From contig DATMAU010000035.1 in the NCBI GenBank assembly GCA_035559775.1, positions 1-14,744 of the forward strand: a DNA stretch of 14,744 nucleotides, written 5' to 3'. The position numbers and the translations under genes are program-made. Position 1 is the stretch's first letter. The number at the start of each line of letters is the position of its first letter. Shown piece by piece: positions 1 to 7,200 of this stretch. A model generated the notes under the pieces. That model saw only the letters and a list, made by a program, of their open reading frames with translations, was not told the DNA's origin and ran no database searches. Source of the stretch: AG1 sp035559775 (GTDB lineage: Archaea; Thermoproteota; Thermoprotei_A; Sulfolobales; AG1).

Positions 1-996
1 TAGCCTAACAATTAGCCTGAGCTTCCACGCCTCGAGCCTCTTTCCTATGAGGCTCTCAACCACCTTCTGCCCAGCGAGAACGCTGACCATTGAGGAGGAG
101 ATGCCTGAGGCTAGCATTGCTATTGCGAATACCACGGCTGATAGTGATCCGTAGAGGGGCTCGAGTATTGCGTGGGCTACATCCATGTCTACATCGTGGT
201 ATCCGTTCCTATAGAATGCGTAGTAGGCCATGATCTGTATTGCTGCGTTCATAACGCTTGCTATGGATAGATAGGCTATTGTTTCTAGCATATGTCTCTT
301 AAGCTTCTCATTACTCCTCGCAGCCCCCCACTTCTCGGCTGTTAGGTATGGGTGTAGGATCAGCGCGTGGGGCATTACTGTGGCTCCTATAATGCTTATC
401 GCCAGGAGCGTGTGCTCGCCCCCAAATTCTCTGGGCATCACGCTTGACACAAGGATCTCTCTGGGATCTATGCCAACGATCACTAGCTCGTAGAGGAAGC
501 TGATACCAACCACGCCTACGAGGGATCCTATGAGTGTCTCGAAACCAAGCCTCCTATCTGTTATCATCATGAGTATGAGGACATCAACCACAGAGACCCA
601 GATCGCGATCTCGATAGGTAATCCCAGGAGGAAGGATAGTCCGAGAACTATGCCGAGGAACTCAGCCATATCGGTTGCCAGAACAACTGCTATTAGTGAG
701 GAGAAGTAGAGTGCGAGAGCAGCACTCCTGCCCGGGCCTGAGAGCCTCTCCCTTATAGCGCTTGAAACAAGATCCACTGTAGATCTAGAGGTAGCGATCC
801 CGATCTTCCCCGAGAGGTATTGGAAGAGGATCGCGAGGAGCCCCGCAACCCACACGACCCAGAGGAGGTTAAGCCCATATTTAGAGCCAGCAGCAATATT
901 ACTCCCAAAATTACCTGGATCTATATAGGCGACAGAAACAACAGTAGCAGGCCCTAGGATCACGCTAGCCCTTAGTATACCTCTCCTCCCACCCAT
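1..996 (-). CDS. Nramp-family divalent metal ion transporter, C-terminus beyond the left edge
   Basis: Predicted inner-membrane transporter that imports Mn(II)/Fe(II) with protons. The leftward frame runs without a stop from ATG at 996 to base 1 (332 codons; the family is usually 400-450 residues, so the last helices are missing). The first helix holds the DPGN signature (residues 26-29) and the sixth holds the Met-Pro-His motif (208-210); in Nramp proteins the Asp, Asn and Met of these motifs bind the metal. A run 'ASGISSSMVSVLAGQ' near residues 290-305 matches the helix 7-8 region of the family. The usual Asn after MPH is Ala here. Two tandem palindromes sit directly before the start codon, so metal-responsive repression is likely. 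Family assignment is secure; which metal is carried is not shown. Confidence 0.93.
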   Translation of the reverse strand, partial: MGGRRGILRASVILGPATVVSVAYIDPGNFGSNIAAGSKYGLNLLWVVWVAGLLAILFQYLSGKIGIATSRSTVDLVSSAIRERLSGPGRSAALALYFSSLIAVVLATDMAEFLGIVLGLSFLLGLPIEIAIWVSVVDVLILMMITDRRLGFETLIGSLVGVVGISFLYELVIVGIDPREILVSSVMPREFGGEHTLLAISIIGATVMPHALILHPYLTAEKWGAARSNEKLKRHMLETIAYLSIASVMNAAIQIMAYYAFYRNGYHDVDMDVAHAILEPLYGSLSAVVFAIAMLASGISSSMVSVLAGQKVVESLIGKRLEAWKLRLIVRL

Positions 997-1032
997 TTTA
1001 GCCTCTTCTAAAAATTTTAGCCAAGGCTAAAA
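996..1032. promoter_or_regulatory. Two tandem palindromic operators before the Nramp gene
   Basis: A perfect inverted repeat, TTTTAGCC-AA-GGCTAAAA, covers 1015-1032. A second, weaker copy, TTTTAGCC-TC-TTCTAAAA, covers 996-1013 and shares its first base with the Nramp start codon. The two start 19 bases apart, about two helical turns. A TATA-like run CTTTTTAG on the minus strand lies across the outer edge (about 1027-1034), so a bound protein would block initiation. The TTAG...CTAA layout resembles DtxR/MntR-type sites; the identity of the regulator is inferred. Confidence 0.6.
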
Positions 1033-1048
1033 AGCATTGTGGTGAGAA

Positions 1049-1057
1049 GCTTAATAC
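1049..1057 (+). promoter_or_regulatory. TATA box of the tRNA-Arg gene
   Basis: GCTTAATAC is centred about 28 bases before the first tRNA base, the normal archaeal TATA distance for a tRNA transcribed with little or no leader. It diverges from the Nramp promoter, and the Nramp operators lie about 17 bases to its left. Confidence 0.55.
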
Positions 1058-1080
1058 CTCTTATCATGTAGATATTGATG

Positions 1081-1158
<78 letters not shown>

Positions 1159-1247
1159 CAATACCCGGAGCTCCTAACCCCCATTACCATTATTATCGAT
1201 ATATTATCCTCATATCACTATAGATTATCAAAGGTAGATGGTTTGTA

Positions 1248-1772
1248 ATGACTAGAGATGTTATCGAGGCTCATCAGCTCACGAAAAGATATGGAAGCCT
1301 ATTAGCTGTAGATAATGTGAGCTTCAGTGTCAAGCAGGGAGAGATCTTTTCACTCCTGGGCCATAATGGTGCGGGGAAGACAACAACTGTGGAGATAATT
1401 GCTTGCCTCAGATCCGCTACCTCGGGCGAGGTGCGTGTGTTTGGCTATGATGTTAGGGATGAGGGACAGGTTAGGAAGATCAAGCGTCTTATCGGTGTAA
1501 TGCCGCAGGAGTTCAACGCCATTGAGAGGCTTACCGTTGAGGAGAATGTAAGGCTTATCGCCGCGATATATGGTGTGAAACCAGATCTCAGGGGACTTCT
1601 CGAGGAGCTCGGGTTGTGGGAGCATCGTAAGAGGCTCTATATGAAGCTCTCCGGGGGTCTTAAGAGGCGTGTGGGCATAGCGATGGCTCTTGTCAGCGAT
1701 CCTGAGCTTGTGTTCCTGGACGAACCCACAACAGGGCTTGATGTGTATGCTAGGAGGGAGACTGTTTTCTGA
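1248..1772 (+). pseudogene. ABC-2 type exporter ATPase, 3' end cut off by the IS607 element
   Basis: The N-terminal 174 residues of a drug/antibiotic-exporter type ATP-binding subunit (the class that pairs with ABC-2 permeases). Visible parts: Walker A 'GHNGAGKTT' (about 38-46), Q-loop 'MPQEF' (about 85-89), signature 'LSGGLKRRVGIAMAL' (about 134-148) and Walker B 'LVFLDEPTTGLD' (about 153-164). The frame then reads YARRETVF and stops. Family members continue for another 100 or more residues, starting with the H-loop His, so this fragment cannot make a working ATPase. The end coincides with the start of the transposon. A weak leader site (AAGGTAG at 1230-1236) and TATA-like runs at about 1197-1207 and 1217-1226 precede the ATG. 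A remnant of a possible partner permease lies right of the transposon. Confidence 0.88.
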
Positions 1773-1774
1773 GT

Positions 1775-1799
1775 AAAGGCTTTTAAGCCTTTATAGCTA
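1775..1799 (+). promoter_or_regulatory. Palindrome and TATA box of tnpA
   Basis: A perfect inverted repeat, AAAGGCTT-TT-AAGCCTTT, spans 1775-1792 right inside the element's left end. It is followed by TTTATAGCT, centred near 1794 and about 27 bases before the tnpA ATG, so the transcript should be leaderless; there is no Shine-Dalgarno. The palindrome touches the TATA box and could be a TnpA binding site or an operator. Confidence 0.5.
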
Positions 1800-1820
1800 T
1801 TAAAGATACTTGGATATAAA

Positions 1821-2447
1821 ATGGTTACTGGGAAGCTCTATAAGACAGCTGAAGCGGCTAAGGCTCTTAACATTAGTGTTTCTACTGTTAAGAAGTGGGT
1901 GAAAGAGGGTAAGATAAAGGCTATTAGGGTTGGCAAGCTCTGGATGATCCCAGAGAGTGAAATAAGGAGAATTCTTTCTGGTAAAAAGGATAAGATCAGG
2001 GCGGTAATATATGCTAGGGTTTCTTCTCATAAGCAAAAGGCTGATAGGGATCTTGATAGGCAGATTGAGAGGTTGAGGAGCTATTGCTCAGCTAGAGGAT
2101 ACATAGTAGTTGATATAATCACAGATGTTGCCAGCGGGCTGGATGAGAATAGGGAGGGGTTGAAGAGGTTAATAGAGATGGCTATAAACAAACAAATGGA
2201 CGTTATAGTGGTGGAGTTTAAGGATAGGCTAACCAGATTCGGCTTCGAATACCTTAGGAAGCTTTTTGAAACACATAGCGTCGCAATAGAGGTTGTGGAG
2301 GAGAGTGGGAAGGGATATATGGAGGAGCTTGTAGAGGACTTTATATCGATAGTGACGAGCTTCGCAGCAAGGATCTATGGGGAGAGGTCCCAGAAGTTTA
2401 AGAAGATCAGGGAAGTTTTGAGGGGGGTTGAAGGGAGTGACGGATAG
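1821..2447 (+). CDS. tnpA: IS607-family transposase, serine recombinase
   Basis: A 208-residue DNA recombinase that moves the element by a serine-recombinase mechanism. Residues 5-52 form a MerR/excisionase-type helix-turn-helix ending in 'VGKLWMIPESEI', which binds the element ends. Residues 59-190 are the resolvase catalytic domain: 'IYARVSSHKQ' (63-72) with Ser68 as nucleophile and Arg66 beside it, a conserved Asp-Arg-Gln (79-81), and 'FKDRLTRFGF' (133-142) with two more catalytic Arg. The small domain before the large one is the order typical of IS607 TnpA, opposite to resolvases and invertases. Length and motifs are complete, so it may be active. Its end overlaps the start of tnpB. Confidence 0.93.
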   Translation: MVTGKLYKTAEAAKALNISVSTVKKWVKEGKIKAIRVGKLWMIPESEIRRILSGKKDKIRAVIYARVSSHKQKADRDLDRQIERLRSYCSARGYIVVDIITDVASGLDENREGLKRLIEMAINKQMDVIVVEFKDRLTRFGFEYLRKLFETHSVAIEVVEESGKGYMEELVEDFISIVTSFAARIYGERSQKFKKIREVLRGVEGSDG

Positions 2448-3755
2448 TATCACCAAAACCCTGAAATTCAAACTCACCCCGCTCTCCAGGCTTGATAGGG
2501 GGAGGGCTTTCAAGCTACTCAGGATATATAATGCTATTGTTTCTAAAGCCCAGGCTATTGTGAATGCTAATGATGTTAAGAGTCTTAAGAGGGCTCATAA
2601 ACTATGCTATGAGCCCTTGAGGAGAGAGTTCCAGGATCTGCATAATAAATATGTTCAGGAGGCCTATAAGAGGGCTTTACAGAATTACAAAAGCTATATT
2701 AAAAAGCTTAAGGAGTGGAGGAAGGATCCATCTAAGCGTAAGCCCTCACCACCAAACCCAAAAAAGAACAATATTATAGACCTACATATAGATGTGTTTA
2801 AAATAACAGATCTTGATGGGTTTAGAAAGCTCAGGATAGCATTGGGAGAGAATGAATATATGGAATTCCTAGTAATAGGCTATGAGTATGCAGAGAAGGA
2901 GCTTAACGGGGCTACTATAGGCAATTCTAAGCTGATGATCAAGGGTGATGAGATATACCTCTTACTCACCATAAGGAAGCATGTCGAGGTGGAGGAGCAT
3001 AGGAGTAAGCTTGTCATAGATATTAATGAGAATAACGTCTCATGCCTACTAGTAGATTTGGATAGAAAACAAGCCATATTGTTCAGGATGGATCATGATA
3101 TTAAAGATATTAGGGTTAGGTATAGGCTTATTAGGATGGGCATTCAGAAGAAGCTTAAAAACGAGGCTGAGAAGCTTCTTAACAAATACGGTTCTAGGGA
3201 GAGGCATAGAGTTGATGACAGGCTTAAGAAGATTGCTAAGAGGCTTGCAGATATAGCTGAGAAAGTTGGAGCCGATATTGTGGTTGAGGATCTTGAGATT
3301 AAGAGGAGGAAGGGTGGTAGAAAAAGCTTGAAGGCTAGAGAGCTGAACTATAGACTTAATAGCTTCCCCTACAGAAAACTCCTAAACCATATCGAGATAG
3401 AGTTTAGTGAGAGGGGTCTCAAAACACACAAAATATCTCCAGAGTGGAGTAGCCTAGAATGCCCAGCATGCCATAACAGGGATAGAGAAAACAGGATCAA
3501 CACAGAGATATTTAGATGCACAAATGCGGATTCACATTTAATGCTCACTATGTGGCTACCCTAAACCTATACTCCCGCCTCAATGACGGCATAGCCATCA
3601 GAGGCGGGGGCGGGGCACTATACCTAGTGCCCCACTTAAATACCCGCGAGGCGGCCCCAGTGGTGTCCGTCAATGAAGCCCCCAATGAACCCATGACCCA
3701 TGAATGGGTATTGAGGGGGAAGCCCATGCCCAGATACATAGAGAGAGAATCCTAG
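2437..3755 (+). pseudogene. tnpB: TnpB RNA-guided nuclease, frameshifted in the zinc finger and missing the RuvC-III Asp
   Basis: TnpB proteins are small RuvC nucleases guided by an omega (reRNA) RNA from the element's end. The first frame (GTG at 2437 behind GAGGGGGG and GAAGGGA; TTG at 2428 is also possible) has RuvC-I Asp in 'LVIDINENN' (Asp195), RuvC-II Glu in 'ADIVVEDL' (Glu284) and the first zinc pair 'CPAC' (342-345). After Cys361 (codon 3517-3519) the frame is lost and stops at 3562-3564. Stepping back one base at 3519 restores 'CHKCGF' and then 'NAHYVATLN', and this frame runs to 3755. One C therefore seems to be missing near 3519. In addition, RuvC-III normally reads NAD; His replaces the Asp, so even the repaired protein should not cut. 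The start overlaps tnpA. Confidence 0.88.
3580..3735 (+). ncRNA. Candidate omega/reRNA scaffold at the TnpB 3' end
   Basis: Two strong stems overlap the end of the TnpB frame, where guide RNAs of TnpB elements are encoded. Stem 1 (3612-3633) has arms GGGGCACTA and TAGTGCCCC around a 4-base loop, with no mismatch. Stem 2 (3679-3719) pairs CCCCC with GGGGG, AAT with ATT and ACCCAT with ATGGGT, with one GA bulge on each side and a 9-base loop. The flanks are approximate. If the RNA is made, its guide would be read from sequence just right of about 3735. Confidence 0.45.
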
Positions 3756-3788
3756 ATAGCCAAAACAGCCTAGATGATGGGCATGGGC
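3722..3788. repeat. Spaced 10-bp inverted repeat at the presumed right end of the IS
   Basis: GCCCATGCCC at 3722-3731 is matched exactly in reverse by GGGCATGGGC at 3779-3788, with 47 bases between. The left arm follows straight after the second omega-RNA-like stem; the right arm lies in the fragment beyond. It may mark the element boundary or be an RNA fold. Confidence 0.4.
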
Positions 3789-3910
3789 AACCACAAACCC
3801 TCATTCTCCAAAAGCCAGAAGCAGTGTTAACACCATTCACAATACTAGCAGCCCTATCAGCGGTCTTCATCCTAGCCGCCACACTAACCACAAAATGGAA
3901 AGACCTCTAA
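3758..3910 (+). pseudogene. Remnant: C-terminal end of a membrane protein, possibly an ABC permease
   Basis: An open frame ending at TAA 3908-3910 encodes about 50 residues, starting around 'LDSQNSLDDGHG', with one hydrophobic helix ('TPFTILAALSAVFILAAT') and a short charged tail, KWKDL. It has no start signal of its own and follows the transposon directly. A last transmembrane helix with a short basic tail is how ABC-2 permeases end, and a permease gene would be expected beside the truncated ATPase. The simplest reading is that the transposon and an associated deletion removed the rest of both genes. Only the single membrane helix is shown by the sequence; the permease identity is a guess. 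Confidence 0.4.
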
Positions 3911-4588
3911 TACAAAATAACAAGCTACCATACAGATAGAAATAGCCATAAAATCATAATAAACACCGATAAAAAGCTCTACAGTACAGATCTCATAAAT
4001 ATAAAAAGTAATTGAAGATCTCAGAAACTCACTAGAATTAAAACTTAGAACTAAACTAACAATATCAAGGCTCTCTAAAAAGCTATATCGACGCTTACTT
4101 AGAAATTAAGGAGAGGGAAAAAACGTAAAGCGGATTATCAACGAGGCAAACGAGATAAGGGAAAAGCACAGGATCAGCAATTTAGAACTTTTAGTTCTTA
4201 GGTTTAGCTAAGGTCGTTGAGATGTCATTGGGTAAAATCGTCAGGAAGCATGTTTCAATCAGGATATAGGGGCGATGGTGATCGACCTTTAACTTCCACA
4301 CAGCAAGAAGTGCTACCTTGCTATACATGCCTTAATGCATTACTTATTCCATGGGTGAACTACTTTTTAGTTAGATGAAGAGGATGACAGTTAGTTACTG
4401 AAGCTAAGAGGCAGCAAGTGCTAAAAGTTGGTATCTTTGTAATGTATCTGTTAGTTTTAGAGGACAAGCTGGAAAAAGCCGTTAAATGAGAAGCGAGTAA
4501 AGGAGTAGCATTAACGTTGCCAAAAGGAGACTTAGATTTCGGAGAACTTTTAAGGAAAAGGCTTAAGTTTAGGCAGATAATTTCTTAA
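3911..4588 (+). pseudogene. Decayed coding region, broken by stops and frameshifts
   Basis: No intact gene, but several stretches read like protein. In one frame 3911-4012 is open ('SHKIIINTDKKLYSTDLIN'). From about 4007 another frame reads 'VIEDLRNSLELKLRTKL', then LYRRLLRN, a TAA at 4107-4109, then 'RIINEANEIREKHRISNLEL' and a stop near 4201. A shift then gives KVVEMSLGKIVRKHVSIRI. Last, 4388-4588 is open apart from TGA at 4487-4489 and ends 'KGDLDFGELLRKRLKFRQ' just before the OLD gene. The middle part, with basic helices followed by a hydrophobic strand, faintly recalls the RuvC-II region of TnpB-like proteins, but I do not recognise the family. At least two former genes are probably present. 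Confidence 0.4.
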
Positions 4589-4623
4589 AGAGAAGCGAAA
4601 GATAAAGGACTGAGGTGAATTAC

Positions 4624-6328
4624 ATGCTAAAACGGATAAAGATAGAGAATTTTAGAGGCATTAAAATTGGCGAGATCGATGGGTTAGGCAAAATTAACGT
4701 GTTTATTGGGCGGAATAACTCTGGCAAGTCGTGTATTCTAGAAGCATTGTCTTTTGTAAGATGCGCTTTTAATCCTAAGTTATGGAGTGAACCATTTATT
4801 ATTATTGTTATTACAGAGAAGAGGGATAGAACGATCTGCCTATACATTAAGGAATTTTTGGTTCGATTATAATACTAGTAGAAACATAATATTTGAAATG
4901 GAATTCGAAAACAAAGAAACGTTACAAATTGAAGTAAGATGGGTAGCAGATGACCAATTACATATGTTCCTCCGAGACCTCTCAGGTAAGCTACCAATAT
5001 CTATAGATGGTTCTTTTTGCATGGTAGAATTAGGTTTGAGATCTTATGCTAGTTGGAGTGGTTATATAAATGTATTTGAGCAAAGCTTTCCACAGATTTA
5101 CCGTTATTTAACTGATATTACATTGATAGACGATTATCTGGCTAGGAAGCTTGAGACATTAGAGATTAGTATTTTTGGCAGAATTTTGGAACCAAGGCTC
5201 GATAAGAAGGTAATTGAAATATTAAATAAAATTTACGAAATAGAGGCAGAAGGAGTAACATATATTCCTGTTTCTCCTACTTCTCTCACTACTAAAGCGT
5301 TTAGGCTTGCTGTAACTATGCCGAGAAAATCTTTACATATAGACGAGTTGGGTGATGGGACAAAATACGCGATTAGCATTCTTTCTTTATGTTTGCTGCT
5401 TGAGAATAGTGCTCTTCTTATCGAGGAGATAGAGTCTCATCAACATCCAGAAGCTATGGAAAGATTCCTTCAAAGCTTAATTAATATTGCACAGGAAAGA
5501 AATGTTCAGCTGTTCATTACAACGCATAGCTTAGAAGTTATTCAACTCCTATCTAAATTGCCGGAGGAATTTGACATAAGATTCTTCCACTTAGTAAGGT
5601 CTTCAGACGGAACGCTTAGCGTCAGACGTTTTAAAGCTGTCGATGTAAACCTTCTCTATGATTTAGGCGTAGATTTGAGGAAGCAAGAAGCATATAAGAA
5701 ATTCTTAGTTGTTGAAGGAGATGAGGATAAAGTTTTTATTGAGAGTCTTTTCCAAAGATATGGAAGAAAGGTAGAAGAGGTAGGATATCTTGTTAAGGCA
5801 GGAGGTAAGAGTCAAGTTAATCAAATTTTAGCAGCACTAGCTTCTACCGGAAAAGAAATCGTTATAGTACTGGATTATGATAAAGATAAAAAGGAAAACC
5901 TTATAAATAGTATTTTGGATTCTTTAAGAAATCGAAATTATCGTCTCTTAGAACTTGAAAAGGATAAAATCTTTAAGATAGAAAATACTGGCTCGCTCAT
6001 AATCATTCTACCCACAGGGCTCCCCGATGATGATTCCCTTAAGCGCATTGGCATAACGCAACACGAAATTGAGGATTATTGCTTAAAATTGATCGAGTTA
6101 GACTATAGCTTAAAGGAATGGGCAGGCATAACATTAGAAGAGCTGGCTGAAAGGGCTAGAAATGCTAAGTTTGAAGGTTTAAACAGAAGCAAAACCCTTT
6201 TACGAGTTCTAGCTGCTATAAAGGGCATTTCTTACGAGGAAGCTATTAGCTATATAGTTAAAAATGCAAGCAAAGACAACCTAGAAAAAATAATTGGGGA
6301 TATAAAACAAATCATAACTTTATGCTGA
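4624..6328 (+). pseudogene. OLD-family ATPase/TOPRIM endonuclease, split by one frameshift
   Basis: OLD proteins join an ABC/SMC-like ATPase to a TOPRIM nuclease and act in phage defence or DNA processing. The ATG at 4624 has GAGGTGA (4612-4618) five bases before it. The first frame gives 'ENFRGI' and Walker A 'GRNNSGKS' (29-36). Between about 4770 and 4800 reading must move forward one base; the second frame (open from GTG 4787, numbered from there) has the signature-like LGDGTKYAIS (188-197), Walker B 'ALLIEEIES' (209-217), 'FITTHS' (243-248), and TOPRIM motifs 'VVEGDED' (Glu310) and 'VLDYDKD' (Asp363, Asp365). Joined length is about 567 residues, normal for a stand-alone OLD protein. All catalytic motifs survive, so this is a recent lesion, a reading error in TTATTATTATTG, or programmed frameshifting. 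No UvrD-like partner is present, as expected for class 1. Confidence 0.85.
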
Positions 6329-6342
6329 TGTAGGATAATGCT

Positions 6343-6362
6343 GAAGGTGTTTATTTACCTTC
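6343..6362. terminator. Small hairpin between the OLD and coiled-coil genes
   Basis: GAAGGT (6343-6348) and ACCTTC (6357-6362) form a 6-bp stem around GTTTATTT, 15 bases after the OLD stop codon and followed by a T-rich stretch. It could end the OLD transcript or bind a regulator of the next gene. Confidence 0.3.
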
Positions 6363-6380
6363 TAGTTTATTAGTATATAG

Positions 6381-6396
6381 ATGTTCCATGGAACAT
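6381..6396. promoter_or_regulatory. 16-bp perfect palindrome centred on the coiled-coil gene's start codon
   Basis: ATGTTCCATGGAACAT reads the same on both strands and is centred between the A and T of the ATG at 6388. The TATA-like run GTTTATTAG (about 6365-6373) lies a short distance upstream with no Shine-Dalgarno, so the transcript is probably leaderless and a dimer bound here would cover the start site. Confidence 0.5.
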
Positions 6397-7200
6397 GTTG
6401 CATCTATAGGTGCTGATATAGTTGCTAGCATTCTCGCCGAGTATGGTAAGAGGATCGTTGATAAGGCTATGAAGGGTGAGAAGCTGAGTGACTGGGAGGT
6501 AGGGTTCTTGCTTATGGATGCTATGAGGAGATCTCTCGAGGCTAGGATGGAGGCTCTCGAAGCAAAGATGGGTGCTATAGAGAAAAGGATGGATGATATG
6601 GAGAGAAGAATGGATAGCATAGATAAGGGTTTAAATATGAGGATAGAGGGTGTTGAGAGAAACCTTAGCTCAAGAATAGAGAGCCTGGAGAAGGGCTTGA
6701 ATGCACGGATAGAGAGTGTTGAAAAAAGTCTTGGTGCAAAAATAGATAGTCTAGATGAGCGGATAAGGAATGTTGAGAAAAGTCTAAACACAAGGATAGA
6801 GAATTTAGAGAAAAGTCTGAATACAAGGATAGAGAGTGTTGAGAAAAACCTTGACGTAAAAACAGGCAGCCTGGATGAGCGGATAAGGAGTGTTGAGAGA
6901 AGCCTGAGTTCGAGAATAGATGGTCTTAGTGAGCGGATAGGCAATGTTGAGAGGAGCCTTAATGCACGGATAGAGAGCCTGGAGAAGGGTTTAAACGCAC
7001 GGATAGAAGGTGTTGAGAAGGCTATGAACGCCCTCACAGAGGCTATGAAGATCAGGATGGATGGTTTGGAGAAAAGGATGGATGCTATAGAGGCTGATAT
7101 GAAGTATGTTAAGACAAGCATGGATAGCATTAGAAACGATATAATAAAACTCCTACTCGAAAAAGTAGCCCAGGCAAAGCCTGTTGGGGAGAAAACTTAG
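6388..7200 (+). CDS. Coiled-coil protein built of 11-residue repeats, function unknown
   Basis: 270 residues, no signal peptide and no membrane helix. Residues 1-50 form a helical head ('MEHVASIGADIVASILAEYG'). From about residue 50 to 250 the chain is one long, highly charged coiled coil. Residues 85-215 are near-perfect units of 11 residues (type RIESLEKGLNA) mixed with 18-residue units (type 'KIDSLDERIRNVEKSLNT') in the order 11-11-11-18-11-11-18-18-11-11. Hendecads favour a straight or slightly right-handed coiled coil, and each 7-residue insertion restores left-handed packing. Such proteins usually act as oligomerising spacers or scaffolds. It follows the OLD gene in the same direction but has its own promoter signals. 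I cannot assign a function; similar coiled-coil proteins are widespread in Crenarchaea. Confidence 0.85.
   Translation: MEHVASIGADIVASILAEYGKRIVDKAMKGEKLSDWEVGFLLMDAMRRSLEARMEALEAKMGAIEKRMDDMERRMDSIDKGLNMRIEGVERNLSSRIESLEKGLNARIESVEKSLGAKIDSLDERIRNVEKSLNTRIENLEKSLNTRIESVEKNLDVKTGSLDERIRSVERSLSSRIDGLSERIGNVERSLNARIESLEKGLNARIEGVEKAMNALTEAMKIRMDGLEKRMDAIEADMKYVKTSMDSIRNDIIKLLLEKVAQAKPVGEKT
6640..7032 (+). repeat. 33-bp and 54-bp tandem repeats inside the coiled-coil gene
   Basis: The protein repeat is visible in DNA. Blocks such as GCACGGATAGAGAG, CTGGAGAAGGG and GATGAGCGGATAAGGA recur in register every 33 or 54 bases. Near-identical copies, for example around 6690-6720 and 6960-6990, point to growth by unequal recombination. 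Confidence 0.75.

Larger units (their letters stand above)
1765..3760 (+). mobile_element. IS607-family insertion sequence (TnpA serine recombinase plus TnpB)
   Basis: TnpA with an N-terminal MerR-like helix-turn-helix and a resolvase catalytic domain, overlapping a TnpB gene, is the standard IS607 layout. The left end is placed at about 1765, where the ABC ATPase leaves its family pattern. The right end is placed after the TnpB 3' hairpins, between about 3720 and 3760. IS607 elements have no long terminal inverted repeats and cause little or no target duplication, so neither end is exact. TnpA looks intact; TnpB does not. Confidence 0.85.

Noticed and set aside
3704..3757. ATG 3704 as the start of a 68-residue membrane protein
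   Set aside because: The first part lies inside the TnpB end and the guide-RNA-like hairpin; only the part after about 3758 looks like a genuine remnant.
6351..7130. A 259-codon open frame on the minus strand opposite the coiled-coil gene
   Set aside because: It mirrors the repeats of the real gene, reads as a low-complexity Ser/Leu/Phe/Arg chain and has no start signals. The plus-strand hendecads explain the absence of stops.
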